DNA of 64,000 bases from Aquilonibacter sp963703325 (GTDB lineage: Bacteria > Vulcanimicrobiota > Vulcanimicrobiia > Vulcanimicrobiales > Vulcanimicrobiaceae), in assembly GCA_963703325.1 (NCBI GenBank), contig OY969805.1, forward strand, positions 744,001 to 808,000, read 5' to 3'. This document shows, piece after piece, positions 51,594 to 63,213 of this stretch; position 1 is the first letter of the stretch; every line of letters begins with the position of its first letter. Position numbers and translations under genes: made by a program. A model generated the notes under the pieces. The model was not told the origin of the DNA. It did not search any database and saw only the letters and a program-made list of their open reading frames with translations.

Positions 51594-53179
51594 CGCGCGA
51601 CCGGTTCGGGGCGCTCGATGCGCAGCTCGCCGACGATGACCTTCGGTGGCGTAGCAGCAGGCGCGGGCTCGTGCGAAGCCGGCTTGATCGCGCGGCGAAT
51701 CATGAGCAGCGGCAGCAAGGTCGTCGCGAGCGTTCCGATCGCAAAGAATTGCGTCGTGCTCACCGCGGCGAGATTGGCCGCTTCCGTGTACGCGAGTCCG
51801 GTGAGTTGGGCGATCGCTTGCGAGCCGTGCGCCATCACTACCGAGGCGACATCGGCGCGGCCCATCGTGATCGTTCCGGCGATACTGCTCAGCGCCGTAT
51901 TGAAGTTGCGATCCAGCAGCGTCGCCGCATAGGCCGAGCCGACCGATGCACCGATCTGTTGCATCAAGCGCGTCAATGCCAGCGCCGACGGAACGATCGC
52001 ATGTTCGATCCCCGCCAAGAGCACGACCGAGACCGGCACGAAGACGAAGGCCAGCCCAACGCCGCCCAGTGCTTGCGTGATGAGGAAGGTCCCAAACGTC
52101 GAGCTGGTCGTCATTTCAAAGGTTTGCCACCAGGTCGTGACGCCCATGACGAAGATCCCGACCGCAGCAACGATGCGCAGATCCCACTTGTGTTGCGAGA
52201 CGATCCAGGTCGTCACCGGATAGAGTATCGCCAGCATGCCGGCGCGTACCATCAGCAAGAAGCCTGCCATGGTCGTCGTAAAGCCGAGCGAGTTTTGCAC
52301 GTACTGCGGCTGAATGAAGATCAATGCGTACATCGTTGCGCCGATCGCGAAGAACACGATCGAGCACGACCAGACGTTACGGTCGCGAAAGACGCGCAGC
52401 GCCACCGCCGGATGTTTGGTTCCCCATAGCTCCCACGCCACGAAACCGGCGAGCGCGATCACCGAGAATACCGTGCACAGCACGATCGTCGCATCGTCGA
52501 ACCAACCGTTGCGTTCGCCTTCATCGAGCACGTATTGCATCGTGGCAAGTCCGACCGCCAGCAATCCCATGCCGATCGCGTCGACCGGGATGCGCTTGGG
52601 GGCGTGTGGATCGCGCACGAAGAGCAGGACGAGTAATGCCGCGGCAATGCCGGGCAGCACGTTGATGAAGAACACCCAGCGCCAGCTCAGATCGTCGGTG
52701 AGAATACCGCCGAGCGTCGGTCCGATCGTCGGGCCAATCACAATGGCAAGGGCAAAGAGCGACTGACTCTTGCCCAGTTGCTCGGGCGGAAACGTGTCGC
52801 GAATGATCTGCTGCGCCGGCACCATGAGACCGCCGCCGAACGCGCCTTGAATGAAACGCAAACCGATTTCGGTGGTGGTGTCGTTGGCTAGGCCGCACAG
52901 AATCGACACGGCCGTGAAGCCGGCAATCGACATCGCGAAGTAGCGCTTGCGCCCAAAAATCGACTGCAACCACGGCGTCAGCGGAATGACGATCACGTTG
53001 GCGATGATGTAGGCGGTCACGAACCAGGCGCCCTGATCGGTCGAGGCGCCGAGGGCGCCGTCGATCGAGGGAAGCGCGACGTTGACGATCGTCGTGTCAG
53101 CGAGTTGCATCAGCGCCGCGAGCATCACGGCAGCAACAACAAACACACGGCGAGCGCCGTATTCGACGACGGAATTCAC
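51590..53179 (-). CDS. DHA2-family MFS multidrug exporter (EmrB/QacA type)
   Basis: The 529-residue protein has 14 predicted helices and the DHA2 motifs (VNVALPSIDGALGAS; GLRFIQGAFGGGLMVPAQQI; GPTIGPTLGGIL). It would export drugs or lipophilic compounds with protons. The start is GTG with AAGGAA upstream. It is 26 bp downstream of a 115-residue gene and both run from the promoter at 53554-53592, which carries the operator of the divergent ArsR-type regulator. Confidence 0.92.
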   Translation of the reverse strand: MNSVVEYGARRVFVVAAVMLAALMQLADTTIVNVALPSIDGALGASTDQGAWFVTAYIIANVIVIPLTPWLQSIFGRKRYFAMSIAGFTAVSILCGLANDTTTEIGLRFIQGAFGGGLMVPAQQIIRDTFPPEQLGKSQSLFALAIVIGPTIGPTLGGILTDDLSWRWVFFINVLPGIAAALLVLLFVRDPHAPKRIPVDAIGMGLLAVGLATMQYVLDEGERNGWFDDATIVLCTVFSVIALAGFVAWELWGTKHPAVALRVFRDRNVWSCSIVFFAIGATMYALIFIQPQYVQNSLGFTTTMAGFLLMVRAGMLAILYPVTTWIVSQHKWDLRIVAAVGIFVMGVTTWWQTFEMTTSSTFGTFLITQALGGVGLAFVFVPVSVVLLAGIEHAIVPSALALTRLMQQIGASVGSAYAATLLDRNFNTALSSIAGTITMGRADVASVVMAHGSQAIAQLTGLAYTEAANLAAVSTTQFFAIGTLATTLLPLLMIRRAIKPASHEPAPAATPPKVIVGELRIERPEPVAR

Positions 53180-53205
53180 GAGGGGTTCCTTTGTGGGGTG
53201 GCGGG

Positions 53206-53553
53206 TTAGGCGGTCGCGAGTGCCGGCTGCATCAGCAGCAGATCGGCGTTTTCATCGGCGATCTGGCGGAAGACGCGCCAAGCGGCACGCTCCCGTTCGC
53301 CCAGGCCGAGCAGTTCTTCAACCGTCTGGCCGTGGGTCGCGATATTGGAGGCGGCATAGATGAACCGGGCCCAGGCTGCTTGGTCACCGAGCGAGAGGGC
53401 CTGCCGGTAGGCGGCCGTCACTTCGGTTGCTTGCTCCCGGAATGAAGCTGAAAGGTCGGCCAAAACCGCCGCATGGGTGCGGATCGTGTTGAAGGACCGC
53501 CGGGTGTCTTGGGTGGCACTAGACGGTTCCCGTTCGTCTATAGTAAAATACAT
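53206..53553 (-). CDS. Hypothetical helical protein in the exporter operon
   Basis: The 115-residue protein starts MYFTIDEREPSSATQ and is mostly helical with no known motif. The start lies inside the operator region, 9 nt after the -10 box, so the transcript would be almost leaderless. It is cotranscribed with the MFS exporter and may be a regulator or partner. The family is not recognised. Confidence 0.6.
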   Translation of the reverse strand: MYFTIDEREPSSATQDTRRSFNTIRTHAAVLADLSASFREQATEVTAAYRQALSLGDQAAWARFIYAASNIATHGQTVEELLGLGERERAAWRVFRQIADENADLLLMQPALATA

Positions 53554-53554
53554 C

Positions 53555-53592
53555 TTGTACTATATATAGTACAAAGGATGTTTTACTGTCAA
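53555..53592. promoter_or_regulatory. Operator and promoter between ArsR regulator and MFS operon
   Basis: A perfect 20-bp palindrome TTGTAC-TATATATA-GTACAA (53555-53574) is flanked by an outer imperfect inverted repeat (AGTAAAATACATC and GGATGTTTTACT). On the minus strand a consensus -35 TTGACA (53592-53587) and -10 TATATA (53568-53563) have an 18-bp spacer. The palindrome covers the -10 box, so ArsR binding would block the exporter operon. Confidence 0.75.
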
Positions 53593-53596
53593 CCTG

Positions 53597-53938
53597 ATGT
53601 CGCAAGAAATTATCGAAGCCACCCCGACCCCTCGCACGCACTGGTATCCCGATCGTGAGGACATCACTATTTACGGGATCCTTGCCGCATTGAGCGATCC
53701 CACCCGGCTCGCGATCGTGTGTCAATTGGCCGAGCACGAGGAGAAGTGTCCGTTCGATTTCCTCGACATCACCTCAAAGCAAAACCTCACGCATCACTTT
53801 AAAGTTCTGCGTGAGGCCGGCGTGATTATGGCGCGCTATGAGGGACGCCAGAAATTCATTTGGCTGCGCCGCGACTTGATCGACGACATGTTCCCCGGGC
53901 TGCTCGACGGCGTACTCAACGCCGTCGAGAAACCCTAA
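53597..53938 (+). CDS. ArsR-type winged-helix transcriptional repressor
   Basis: The 113-residue protein has the ArsR winged helix (LAALSDPTRLAIVCQLAEHE; ITSKQNLTHHFKVLREAGVI; RYEGRQKFIWLRRDLIDDMF). Only one Cys lies in the sensor region, so it may sense something other than arsenic. It is divergent from the exporter operon across the 20-bp palindrome, which is very likely its operator, and the exporter its target. Confidence 0.88.
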   Translation: MSQEIIEATPTPRTHWYPDREDITIYGILAALSDPTRLAIVCQLAEHEEKCPFDFLDITSKQNLTHHFKVLREAGVIMARYEGRQKFIWLRRDLIDDMFPGLLDGVLNAVEKP

Positions 53939-53947
53939 CCGCTTGAA

Positions 53948-56578
<2,631 letters not shown>

Positions 56579-56694
56579 GGTTCTCTCGTTTCAACCGCCT
56601 CCTGAGCCATGGGGTTGCAGGATCGACCTTCCAACCCGACCGGTCATCCTCCGGCAAGGAGTAGGCTCTCCCCGCAGCTATTGTATCTCCACGT

Positions 56695-57783
56695 ATGAAG
56701 ATCGCAGCGGGGGCGGTGCGCGCTTTTTATCTCTTTGACGTCGCCGACACGATCGATCTTGGGGCGCTCCGGACCGTCGAGGGCGAAGGCGTCGCCCCGG
56801 CCGACATCCCGCTACGCGCGCATCAGACCACCTCCTACCTCCAGTTCCCCGTTCCGCCGCTGGTGGCGCGCCTCCCCGACGGCAAACTCGACGGACTCAC
56901 CTACACGCTGCGGGCCAAGTTCTTCGACTATGGCGTCATCTCGCTACGCTACAGCTTTCCACTCAGCGGCGCGTGGGAAGAATTGGCGAGCGCGGGTACA
57001 CGGATTCGACGCAACGACGAACTGCTCGCCCACGCCAGGCAAACTGTCGCCCGCATCTGCGACGAGCTGAGCGATGCGCTCGACGATCGGCATGCGCCGC
57101 TGATCGAGGATTACCTCATCATCGACATCGATCGCTTCGAGCCGCGCATCGAAGCCGAACAGTTGCTGCACGATCACTCCGAGGCGCTGGCCAAGATCTT
57201 GCTCGGCGAGTCGAGCTCGCTGTCGCAAGGCGAGATCGAGGAATCTCTGCGCACGCGCTTTTCTTATTACACGGACGACCTGACGGTGGTGCAGTGGGAT
57301 ACGGCATTCGTCTACGACCGCCGCGAATCGAGCGATGCGATCCAAGACATCCTCGAATTTGCCAATTCCCAATTGCTCGAGCTGCGCACCTACGACACCT
57401 TGCTCGATCGCGAACTCGATACGATCTACGCGACCCAGCCGGGACAGCGTTCGCGCTCGTTCTTTGGCCGGCGCGAAGCCGACCTCGCCGCCAACGTCCG
57501 ATACCTCATCGTTGACGTGCTGGAATTGATCGATCGCTCGAGCAATGCGCTCAAAGTCGTCGGCGACGCCTACTACGCGCGCATCTATCGCGCCGCCGCT
57601 GCTCGCTTGGGGCTAGCCGATTGGCAGCGCCAGATCGACAGCAAACTGTCGAGCGTTCGCGATCTCTATCAGTTCTTTATCGATCAAGCGCGCGGACGCC
57701 GCGACGAATTCCTCGAGGTGGTGGTGATCTTATTGATCGCCATCGAAGTCGTGATCGGAATCGTCACGCTCGTGCGGCACTAG
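56695..57783 (+). CDS. RMD1/YagE-like DUF155 family protein
   Basis: The 362-residue protein has a soluble N-terminal part (AFYLFDVADTIDLGALR; AKFFDYGVISLRYSFPL) and coiled-coil helices. A C-terminal membrane helix (VVVILLIAIEVVIGIVTL) ends the protein. This is the layout of DUF155/RMD1 proteins, known from yeast mitochondria and bacteria but of unclear biochemical role. TATTGT lies 10 nt before the ATG and no Shine-Dalgarno sequence is visible. It converges on the deaminase gene. Confidence 0.82.
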   Translation: MKIAAGAVRAFYLFDVADTIDLGALRTVEGEGVAPADIPLRAHQTTSYLQFPVPPLVARLPDGKLDGLTYTLRAKFFDYGVISLRYSFPLSGAWEELASAGTRIRRNDELLAHARQTVARICDELSDALDDRHAPLIEDYLIIDIDRFEPRIEAEQLLHDHSEALAKILLGESSSLSQGEIEESLRTRFSYYTDDLTVVQWDTAFVYDRRESSDAIQDILEFANSQLLELRTYDTLLDRELDTIYATQPGQRSRSFFGRREADLAANVRYLIVDVLELIDRSSNALKVVGDAYYARIYRAAAARLGLADWQRQIDSKLSSVRDLYQFFIDQARGRRDEFLEVVVILLIAIEVVIGIVTLVRH

Positions 57784-58788
57784 TTAGCCGGCCGCCGTCA
57801 TGAAGTGGTCGATTTCGTCGATGTGCACGCGCTTCTTCGCATCGTCGATGAACGACGCTTCAAACGAGTTCTTGGCGAGCGCGATCACGTCGCTATCGGC
57901 GAGGCCGAGCGCGGCAACGACACCCGCGAAATTGTCGGCGACGTAGCCGCCGAAATAGGCCGGGTCGTCGGAATTGACGGTGGCGAGCAAGCCGGCATCC
58001 AGCATCCGCTTGAGTGGGTGATGCGCCAAATCCGCAACCACGTGCAGCTTCACATTCGAGAACGGGCAGACGGTTAGCGGAATGCGCTGGCGGCGCAGGC
58101 GTTCGACCAGCTGCGGATCTTCGAGGCTGCGGACGCCGTGATCGATGCGCGATGCGTGGAGCAGATCGAGCGCCTCCCAGACGTATTCGGGCGGACCTTC
58201 TTCGCCCGCGTGCGCGACGGTCAAGAAACCTTCGGCTCGCGCACGATCGAACACCGCCGCAAATTTCGAGGGCGGATTGCCGACTTCGGCCGAATCGAGC
58301 CCGATCGCGACGATGCGATTACGGTAAGGAATCGCGACCTCGAGCGTAGCCATGGCCGAATCCGCCGACAGATCGCGGAGGAAACACAAGATGAGATGCG
58401 CGCTGATGCGCAGACGCTCGCGGGCCGCTTCGAGCGCGCCGGTCAGTCCCGCCACAACCGTAGCAAACGGAACACCGCGATCGGTGTGAGCCTGCGGGTC
58501 GAAAAAGATCTCGGCGTGGCGCACGCCTTGTGCCGCCGCGCGCTCGAGATAGGCCGTGGCTAAGTCGTGATAATCGCGCTCGGTACGCAAGACCCGCATG
58601 CCGGCATAGTACACGTTGAGAAATGACTGCAGGTCGGTAAAATTGTACGCAGCCCGCAACGCGTCGACGGAAGCGTATCCGGGATCGATCCCGTTTCGCT
58701 CGGCGATCGCGAAAATGAGTTCGGGCTCGAACGTACCCTCGATGTGCACATGGAGCTCGGCTTTGGGAAGTTGCCTAAGGTCGATCAC
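57784..58788 (-). CDS. Adenosine/adenine deaminase family enzyme
   Basis: From GTG 58788 the protein is 334 residues. It has PKAELHVHIEGTFEPELIF (metal-binding His pair), VAHAGEEGPPEYV (His and catalytic Glu), SRIDHG and NSDDPAYFGG (metal Asp). The HVHIEGTFEPE form is closer to the adenine deaminase subgroup than to classical adenosine deaminases, so adenine to hypoxanthine is a fair guess. It starts 10 bp after selB on the same strand. A much longer upstream frame is read-through over selB. Confidence 0.85.
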   Translation of the reverse strand: MIDLRQLPKAELHVHIEGTFEPELIFAIAERNGIDPGYASVDALRAAYNFTDLQSFLNVYYAGMRVLRTERDYHDLATAYLERAAAQGVRHAEIFFDPQAHTDRGVPFATVVAGLTGALEAARERLRISAHLILCFLRDLSADSAMATLEVAIPYRNRIVAIGLDSAEVGNPPSKFAAVFDRARAEGFLTVAHAGEEGPPEYVWEALDLLHASRIDHGVRSLEDPQLVERLRRQRIPLTVCPFSNVKLHVVADLAHHPLKRMLDAGLLATVNSDDPAYFGGYVADNFAGVVAALGLADSDVIALAKNSFEASFIDDAKKRVHIDEIDHFMTAAG

Positions 58789-58798
58789 TCGCGCGAAG

Positions 58799-60676
58799 TT
58801 ATACAGATGGACCGTGCGCGCCTTTTCGCACGCGCAACATGCGATCGTCACCGCTACGCACCGTAATTCCTCGACTATCGAACCACTCGAGCAGCGGCAC
58901 CGCGTACTTGCGTGAGGTGCCAAGAAGATCGCGGAACTCGGCCATCGTCATCTTGCCGTGCTGCGTGATGAATGCATCGATTCGTTCGTGCGCGCGTTCA
59001 ATCTGCGCGCTGCGATAGAGCGCATCACCGACTTTGACCAGCACACCCCGAGCGAGCAGCGTTTCGAGGGCCCGAGCGATACCGGGAATCGTCGACGATT
59101 TCACCACCGCTGCCACGTCGCTGAATGCGACCGGAAGAAAGGGCGTCGCGGCATCGAACGGCACGTACTCTTCGAAGAAGCTGCGCTGCTCATTCGAGAG
59201 CTTGGGCTGATGTTCGGTGGTGGCGTAGTACCCCTGGCGTGAAGCGATGCGGCCTTCGTCAGCGAGCGCCGTCAGAAGACGTATCAGCAGCGGCTCCGCG
59301 ATGCCGAGAGCACGCGCGAGCATGAACGAGGTAGCCCCCATCGCCCACGGCTGCGCTTCGTGCATTGCCGCCAGCTCGTTTGCCACACGTGTGCCGAGAT
59401 CGGCAAATGCACTCGCGTCAACGTACGCGACCGGACGCGCAAGCGCGACCGCGTCGCCGCGTTCGATCAGTGCTTCGAGCGCCGCTTGCGCAACGTCGGG
59501 GCGCAGGTTGGCCGCGTAAGCGATCTCGCCCGTCTCCTGTGGCTCGAGGCCGGTTCGCTCGAGCACGGCCGCGATCGCTCCATGCGCGTCGGCGCGTGGG
59601 GACGCAAGCTCGCGTTGGCTCTCGAAGCCCTCGATTTCGCCGCCGCCTAAGAGCGTTTTTGGCGAGACGCGACGCACGACAAATCGCACCCCGGGAAACG
59701 CCAGCACCGGCTCGCGCAAGAACAGCGTCGCATGCGTCTCGTAAGCATCGGCCGGCGCTGCGTCGAAGACGAGCGTGCCCAATACCTCGGCTGAACCGAT
59801 GTGAGCGCGCACGTGGGTGCGCCGGCGCAGCAATGGAAGTGCTTCCCGAAGCGGGGTGAAACGCACCGCGAATTGGGCTCGCGCGGTAAGCGACGGATCG
59901 GCGATGACCGCGCCGCGCTGCAACGATGCGCGATCGATGCCCGGCAGATTGAGCGCCACGCGAGCGCCGCCGGTGGCAGCATCGCGCGCGGTGCCGAAGA
60001 CGTGTAGGCTGCGCACGCGCGCACGTTCGCCGAGCGGCGCGACCGCGAGCGTGTCGCCAGCGCCGATGCGCCCCTGCATCAGCGTGCCGGTCACGATCGT
60101 CCCACGTCCGGGCAGCGCAAAGACGCGATCGACGGGAAGATAGACGGGCGCATCCGGATCGCGCGGCGGCAACGCGGCGAGCGTATCGTGCAGCGCGCGT
60201 CGTAGAACATCGAGACCAAAGCCGGTGACACTCGAGACAGACAGGAACGGGCCGCGGCCCGCGATCGTGTCGCGCAGCTCGCTACGTATGCGCTCCAAGG
60301 CGCGCCCGAATTCCTCCGACGTGAGGAGATCGCTTTTGGTGAGCGCCACGATCGTGCGCTTGACGTTGAGAAACTGCAAAATCTGGAGGTGCTCGAGCGT
60401 CTGCGGCATCACGCCGTCGTCGGCCGCAATCACCAAAAGCAGCAGTTCCATGCCGGCGGCGCCGGCGAGCATGTTGTGCAGAAAGCGCTCGTGACCCGGC
60501 ACATCGACGATACCGGCCTCAACGCCGTCGTCGAAATGTAGATGCGCAAAGCCCAAATCGAGCGTCATGCCGCGCGTTTGCTCTTCGAGCCAACGGTCCG
60601 GATTAGTTCCGGTCAGCGCGAGGACGAGCGATGATTTTCCGTGGTCGACGTGACCCGCTGTTCCGATGATATGCAT
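58799..60676 (-). CDS. selB: Selenocysteine-specific elongation factor SelB
   Basis: The 625-residue protein starts MHIIGTAGHVDHGKSSLVLA with GTPase motifs (G1 GHVDHGKS; G3 DVPGHERF; G4 TKSD), then EF-Tu-like domains II and III, and a C-terminal region of winged helices (QPWAMGATSFMLARALGIAE; FRDLLGTSRKYAVPLLEWFD) that bind SECIS RNA. It brings Sec-tRNA-Sec to UGA codons. The ATG is one base after the permease stop, which fixes the start and implies coupling. Confidence 0.95.
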   Translation of the reverse strand: MHIIGTAGHVDHGKSSLVLALTGTNPDRWLEEQTRGMTLDLGFAHLHFDDGVEAGIVDVPGHERFLHNMLAGAAGMELLLLVIAADDGVMPQTLEHLQILQFLNVKRTIVALTKSDLLTSEEFGRALERIRSELRDTIAGRGPFLSVSSVTGFGLDVLRRALHDTLAALPPRDPDAPVYLPVDRVFALPGRGTIVTGTLMQGRIGAGDTLAVAPLGERARVRSLHVFGTARDAATGGARVALNLPGIDRASLQRGAVIADPSLTARAQFAVRFTPLREALPLLRRRTHVRAHIGSAEVLGTLVFDAAPADAYETHATLFLREPVLAFPGVRFVVRRVSPKTLLGGGEIEGFESQRELASPRADAHGAIAAVLERTGLEPQETGEIAYAANLRPDVAQAALEALIERGDAVALARPVAYVDASAFADLGTRVANELAAMHEAQPWAMGATSFMLARALGIAEPLLIRLLTALADEGRIASRQGYYATTEHQPKLSNEQRSFFEEYVPFDAATPFLPVAFSDVAAVVKSSTIPGIARALETLLARGVLVKVGDALYRSAQIERAHERIDAFITQHGKMTMAEFRDLLGTSRKYAVPLLEWFDSRGITVRSGDDRMLRVRKGAHGPSV

Positions 60677-60677
60677 G

Positions 60678-62081
60678 TTACGGCGGGGGCGCCAGCGTGC
60701 GCAAACGGCTCTTGCGATAGCCGTAGATCGCATAGATCGCAAGTCCGATGACGAACCAGACGCCAAAGCGAATCCATGTCGGCAGCGACAATCCGGTGAT
60801 GAGGAATAGGCACGACGCCGCGCCCGCAATCGTGAAGAGCCACACCAGAGGCGCACGGAACGGACGTTGCGCGTGCGGTTGCACGACACGCAGCACCAAC
60901 ACGCCGGCGCACACGATTGCGAACGCCGAGAGCGTCCCGATGTTGACGAAGTCGAGGAGGTCGGAGAGCGGGAGCAAGGCGGCGAGCACGGCGACGACTC
61001 CACCGGTAATCATCGTCATCATCGCCGGAGTACGAAAACGCGGATGAATTCTCGCTACCCCTGGCGGCAACATGCGATCGCGAGCCATCACGTAGAAGAT
61101 GCGAATCTGTCCCAGGAGCGAGGTCACCATGACGGTCGTGTTCCCGGCGACACCGCCGAGCGCGACGATCCAAAAGATGAGCGGACTGCGCGTCGCAGCT
61201 TGCGCCGCATCGAGCATCGCCGCACCTTCGCTGAGTTTCTGATATGGCATTACACCGACCGTGCAGAAGGCGAGCGCGACGTAGAGCAGTGCGCCGATGA
61301 CGAGCGCCAGGAGGATGCCGATGGGCACGTGACGCACCGGATCGCGCGCTTCTTCTGAGGCCACGGTCACCGTGTCGAAGCCGATGTAAGCATAGAACAC
61401 CAGCGCCGTACTTGCCACGATGCCATGAAAGCCCTGCGGCGCAAACGGATGCAAGTACGTGCCTTTGACCGCATGGATCGTCGCCGCGATAAAGACGATC
61501 ATGGTAAAGATCTGAAAGACGACCAACACACCGTTGACGTTTGCCGATTCGCGAATACCGATGGCTACCAGCAGCGTTATCGCGAGTACGATGAGCGCCG
61601 CGATAACGTCGATCTGCCCGCTCGCTATCGCGCCGGTCTGCAGCCAGACCGGAAGCGTAATGCCGATCTCACCTAAGACTTGTTGTGCATAGGCCGACCA
61701 CGACGATGCGGTCGGCGCGACCGATAAGCCGTATTCGAGAATCAAGTCCCAACCGATCACCCACGCCACTACTTCGCCGAGCGTTGCATAAGCATAGGTG
61801 TACGCGCTTCCGGCGACCGGCACCATCGACGCGAACTCCGCATAGCACAAGGCGACACACAAACTCACGAAGCCGGAGAGCACGTAGGCGAGGATGACGC
61901 CGGGGCCGGCTGCATGCGCGCCCGCACCGAGCGTGGGGAAGATACCGCCGAGCATGGTGCCGAGGCCGATCGCGGTAAGTGCCGACCAGCCGAGCGTGCG
62001 GCGCAGCGACGGGCCCTCTGTCTCGCGTGATGTCCACGCGAGCGGCTGCCGCGCAAAGATCCCTTTCACGGCCAGAGCCAT
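60678..62081 (-). CDS. APC-superfamily amino acid permease
   Basis: From ATG 62081 the protein is 467 residues with 12 helices and the first-helix signature (LGTMLGGIFPTLGAGAHAAG), close to the cationic amino-acid transporter group. A GTG at 62120 is an alternative start. It is directly coupled to selB by a one-base gap. The substrate is unknown; a link to selenium metabolism is possible only by position. Confidence 0.88.
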   Translation of the reverse strand: MALAVKGIFARQPLAWTSRETEGPSLRRTLGWSALTAIGLGTMLGGIFPTLGAGAHAAGPGVILAYVLSGFVSLCVALCYAEFASMVPVAGSAYTYAYATLGEVVAWVIGWDLILEYGLSVAPTASSWSAYAQQVLGEIGITLPVWLQTGAIASGQIDVIAALIVLAITLLVAIGIRESANVNGVLVVFQIFTMIVFIAATIHAVKGTYLHPFAPQGFHGIVASTALVFYAYIGFDTVTVASEEARDPVRHVPIGILLALVIGALLYVALAFCTVGVMPYQKLSEGAAMLDAAQAATRSPLIFWIVALGGVAGNTTVMVTSLLGQIRIFYVMARDRMLPPGVARIHPRFRTPAMMTMITGGVVAVLAALLPLSDLLDFVNIGTLSAFAIVCAGVLVLRVVQPHAQRPFRAPLVWLFTIAGAASCLFLITGLSLPTWIRFGVWFVIGLAIYAIYGYRKSRLRTLAPPP

Positions 62082-62144
62082 TCCGCTTTGCTGACGAGTA
62101 GCCCCGCCAACAATTTGCACGACCGTTTGCCTCTATTAGATACG

Positions 62145-62870
62145 ATGCTGATCGCACATATATTGGCGGCCGCCCTGTGGACATGCTCGGTGCCGCTTTT
62201 GCCGGACTACAAGCCGAAAACGAATGCTACGGATGTGGGAGAGGGCGTGACGTACCTCTACGTCGGCGACCGGCACCTGCGCGCCGACTACGGCGCCGAT
62301 GCGGCGTTCACCACGCCGCTCGATGGTCGCCGCGGCTGGTACGATAGCGCGATTCACTTTGGGCCATTGCGCAACGAAGATGTGTTCGCGCAGGTCGAGA
62401 TCAGCCGCTGGGCGCGCTTCGACTATCGTCCGCACGTTGCCATCGCCTGGGCGCTCCCGCACAGCACGGCTGTCGAATACCGGGATACGAACCTGTTTAT
62501 TGACGATGGGCGCCCACATCGGCTCGGTGTCTACGTTCGCGCCGGGTCGCTGCGCCTGCTCGTCGACAATCGAACGATTTGCTCGGCGGCCGCCTCGCTC
62601 TTCGTCAAACCGTCTGAACGCAAATACTTTCAAGTGCGCACGGAGACAAGCACGCCCGGAAGCAATAGCCGCGCCACTGTTACGCACCTGCGGCTGAAAC
62701 GCGATGCCGATCCCACGCCGATCGCGTTTTCCAGCCACTGCATCCTGCATCGCAACGGAATTTTCTGGGAAGAGCAACGTACCGGGACATTTGTGGCGCG
62801 CGGCGCGTTTTATCCGAACGAATCGACGTTCTTCACCGGCGTAACGCCCGATTCGCGCTGTAAGGCCTAG
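62145..62870 (+). CDS. Secreted hypothetical protein
   Basis: From ATG 62145 the protein is 241 residues with a signal-like N terminus (MLIAHILAAALWTCSVPLLP). Its beta-rich body (DYRPHVAIAWALPHSTAVEY; GVYVRAGSLRLLVDNRTICS) suggests a jelly-roll-like fold. No catalytic motif is recognised. It diverges from the permease-selB operon; ATG 62088 is an in-frame alternative start that would remove the signal peptide. Confidence 0.65.
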   Translation: MLIAHILAAALWTCSVPLLPDYKPKTNATDVGEGVTYLYVGDRHLRADYGADAAFTTPLDGRRGWYDSAIHFGPLRNEDVFAQVEISRWARFDYRPHVAIAWALPHSTAVEYRDTNLFIDDGRPHRLGVYVRAGSLRLLVDNRTICSAAASLFVKPSERKYFQVRTETSTPGSNSRATVTHLRLKRDADPTPIAFSSHCILHRNGIFWEEQRTGTFVARGAFYPNESTFFTGVTPDSRCKA

Positions 62871-62880
62871 CCCAAAAGGA

Positions 62881-63159
62881 TTAGTGGTGAAAGAGGATCG
62901 CCAGCATTGTCGTGATCCAAGTGCCGAAGATCGAACCGACGAGCCATAAGAATTGCTGCTGCATGCGGTTCTCGATCTGCCCGAAGCGCATGTCGACCTG
63001 AGCGAAACGCCCGTCGATCTGAGCAAAGCGGGTATCGATCTGCGCGAAGCGCCCGTCGATCTGCGCGAAGCGCGCATCGATCGAATTCAAACGGTCCGCA
63101 ACTTGAGCGTAGGCCCCCTCGAGGCGCGCCAAGCCGGCTTCCCAGGGCTGGGCGGTCAT
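62881..63159 (-). CDS. Heptad-repeat protein with C-terminal membrane helix
   Basis: The 92-residue protein has AAGGAG 5 nt before ATG 63159. Its middle is a tandem seven-residue repeat (RFAQIDG, RFAQIDT, RFAQIDG, RFAQVDM) forming a coiled coil, followed by a membrane helix (WLVGSIFGTWITTMLAILF). Similar short bacterial membrane proteins of unknown function are common. It is downstream of selA on the same strand. Confidence 0.75.
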   Translation of the reverse strand: MTAQPWEAGLARLEGAYAQVADRLNSIDARFAQIDGRFAQIDTRFAQIDGRFAQVDMRFGQIENRMQQQFLWLVGSIFGTWITTMLAILFHH

Positions 63160-63213
63160 GCAGTCTCCTTCATCGGCAGTATAGCATGACACTGCGCCGC
63201 GCCGTCTTGACGT

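Noticed and set aside
58789..58923. N-terminal extension of the deaminase
   Set aside because: It overlaps the end of selB and has no deaminase features; the family N terminus begins just after GTG 58788.
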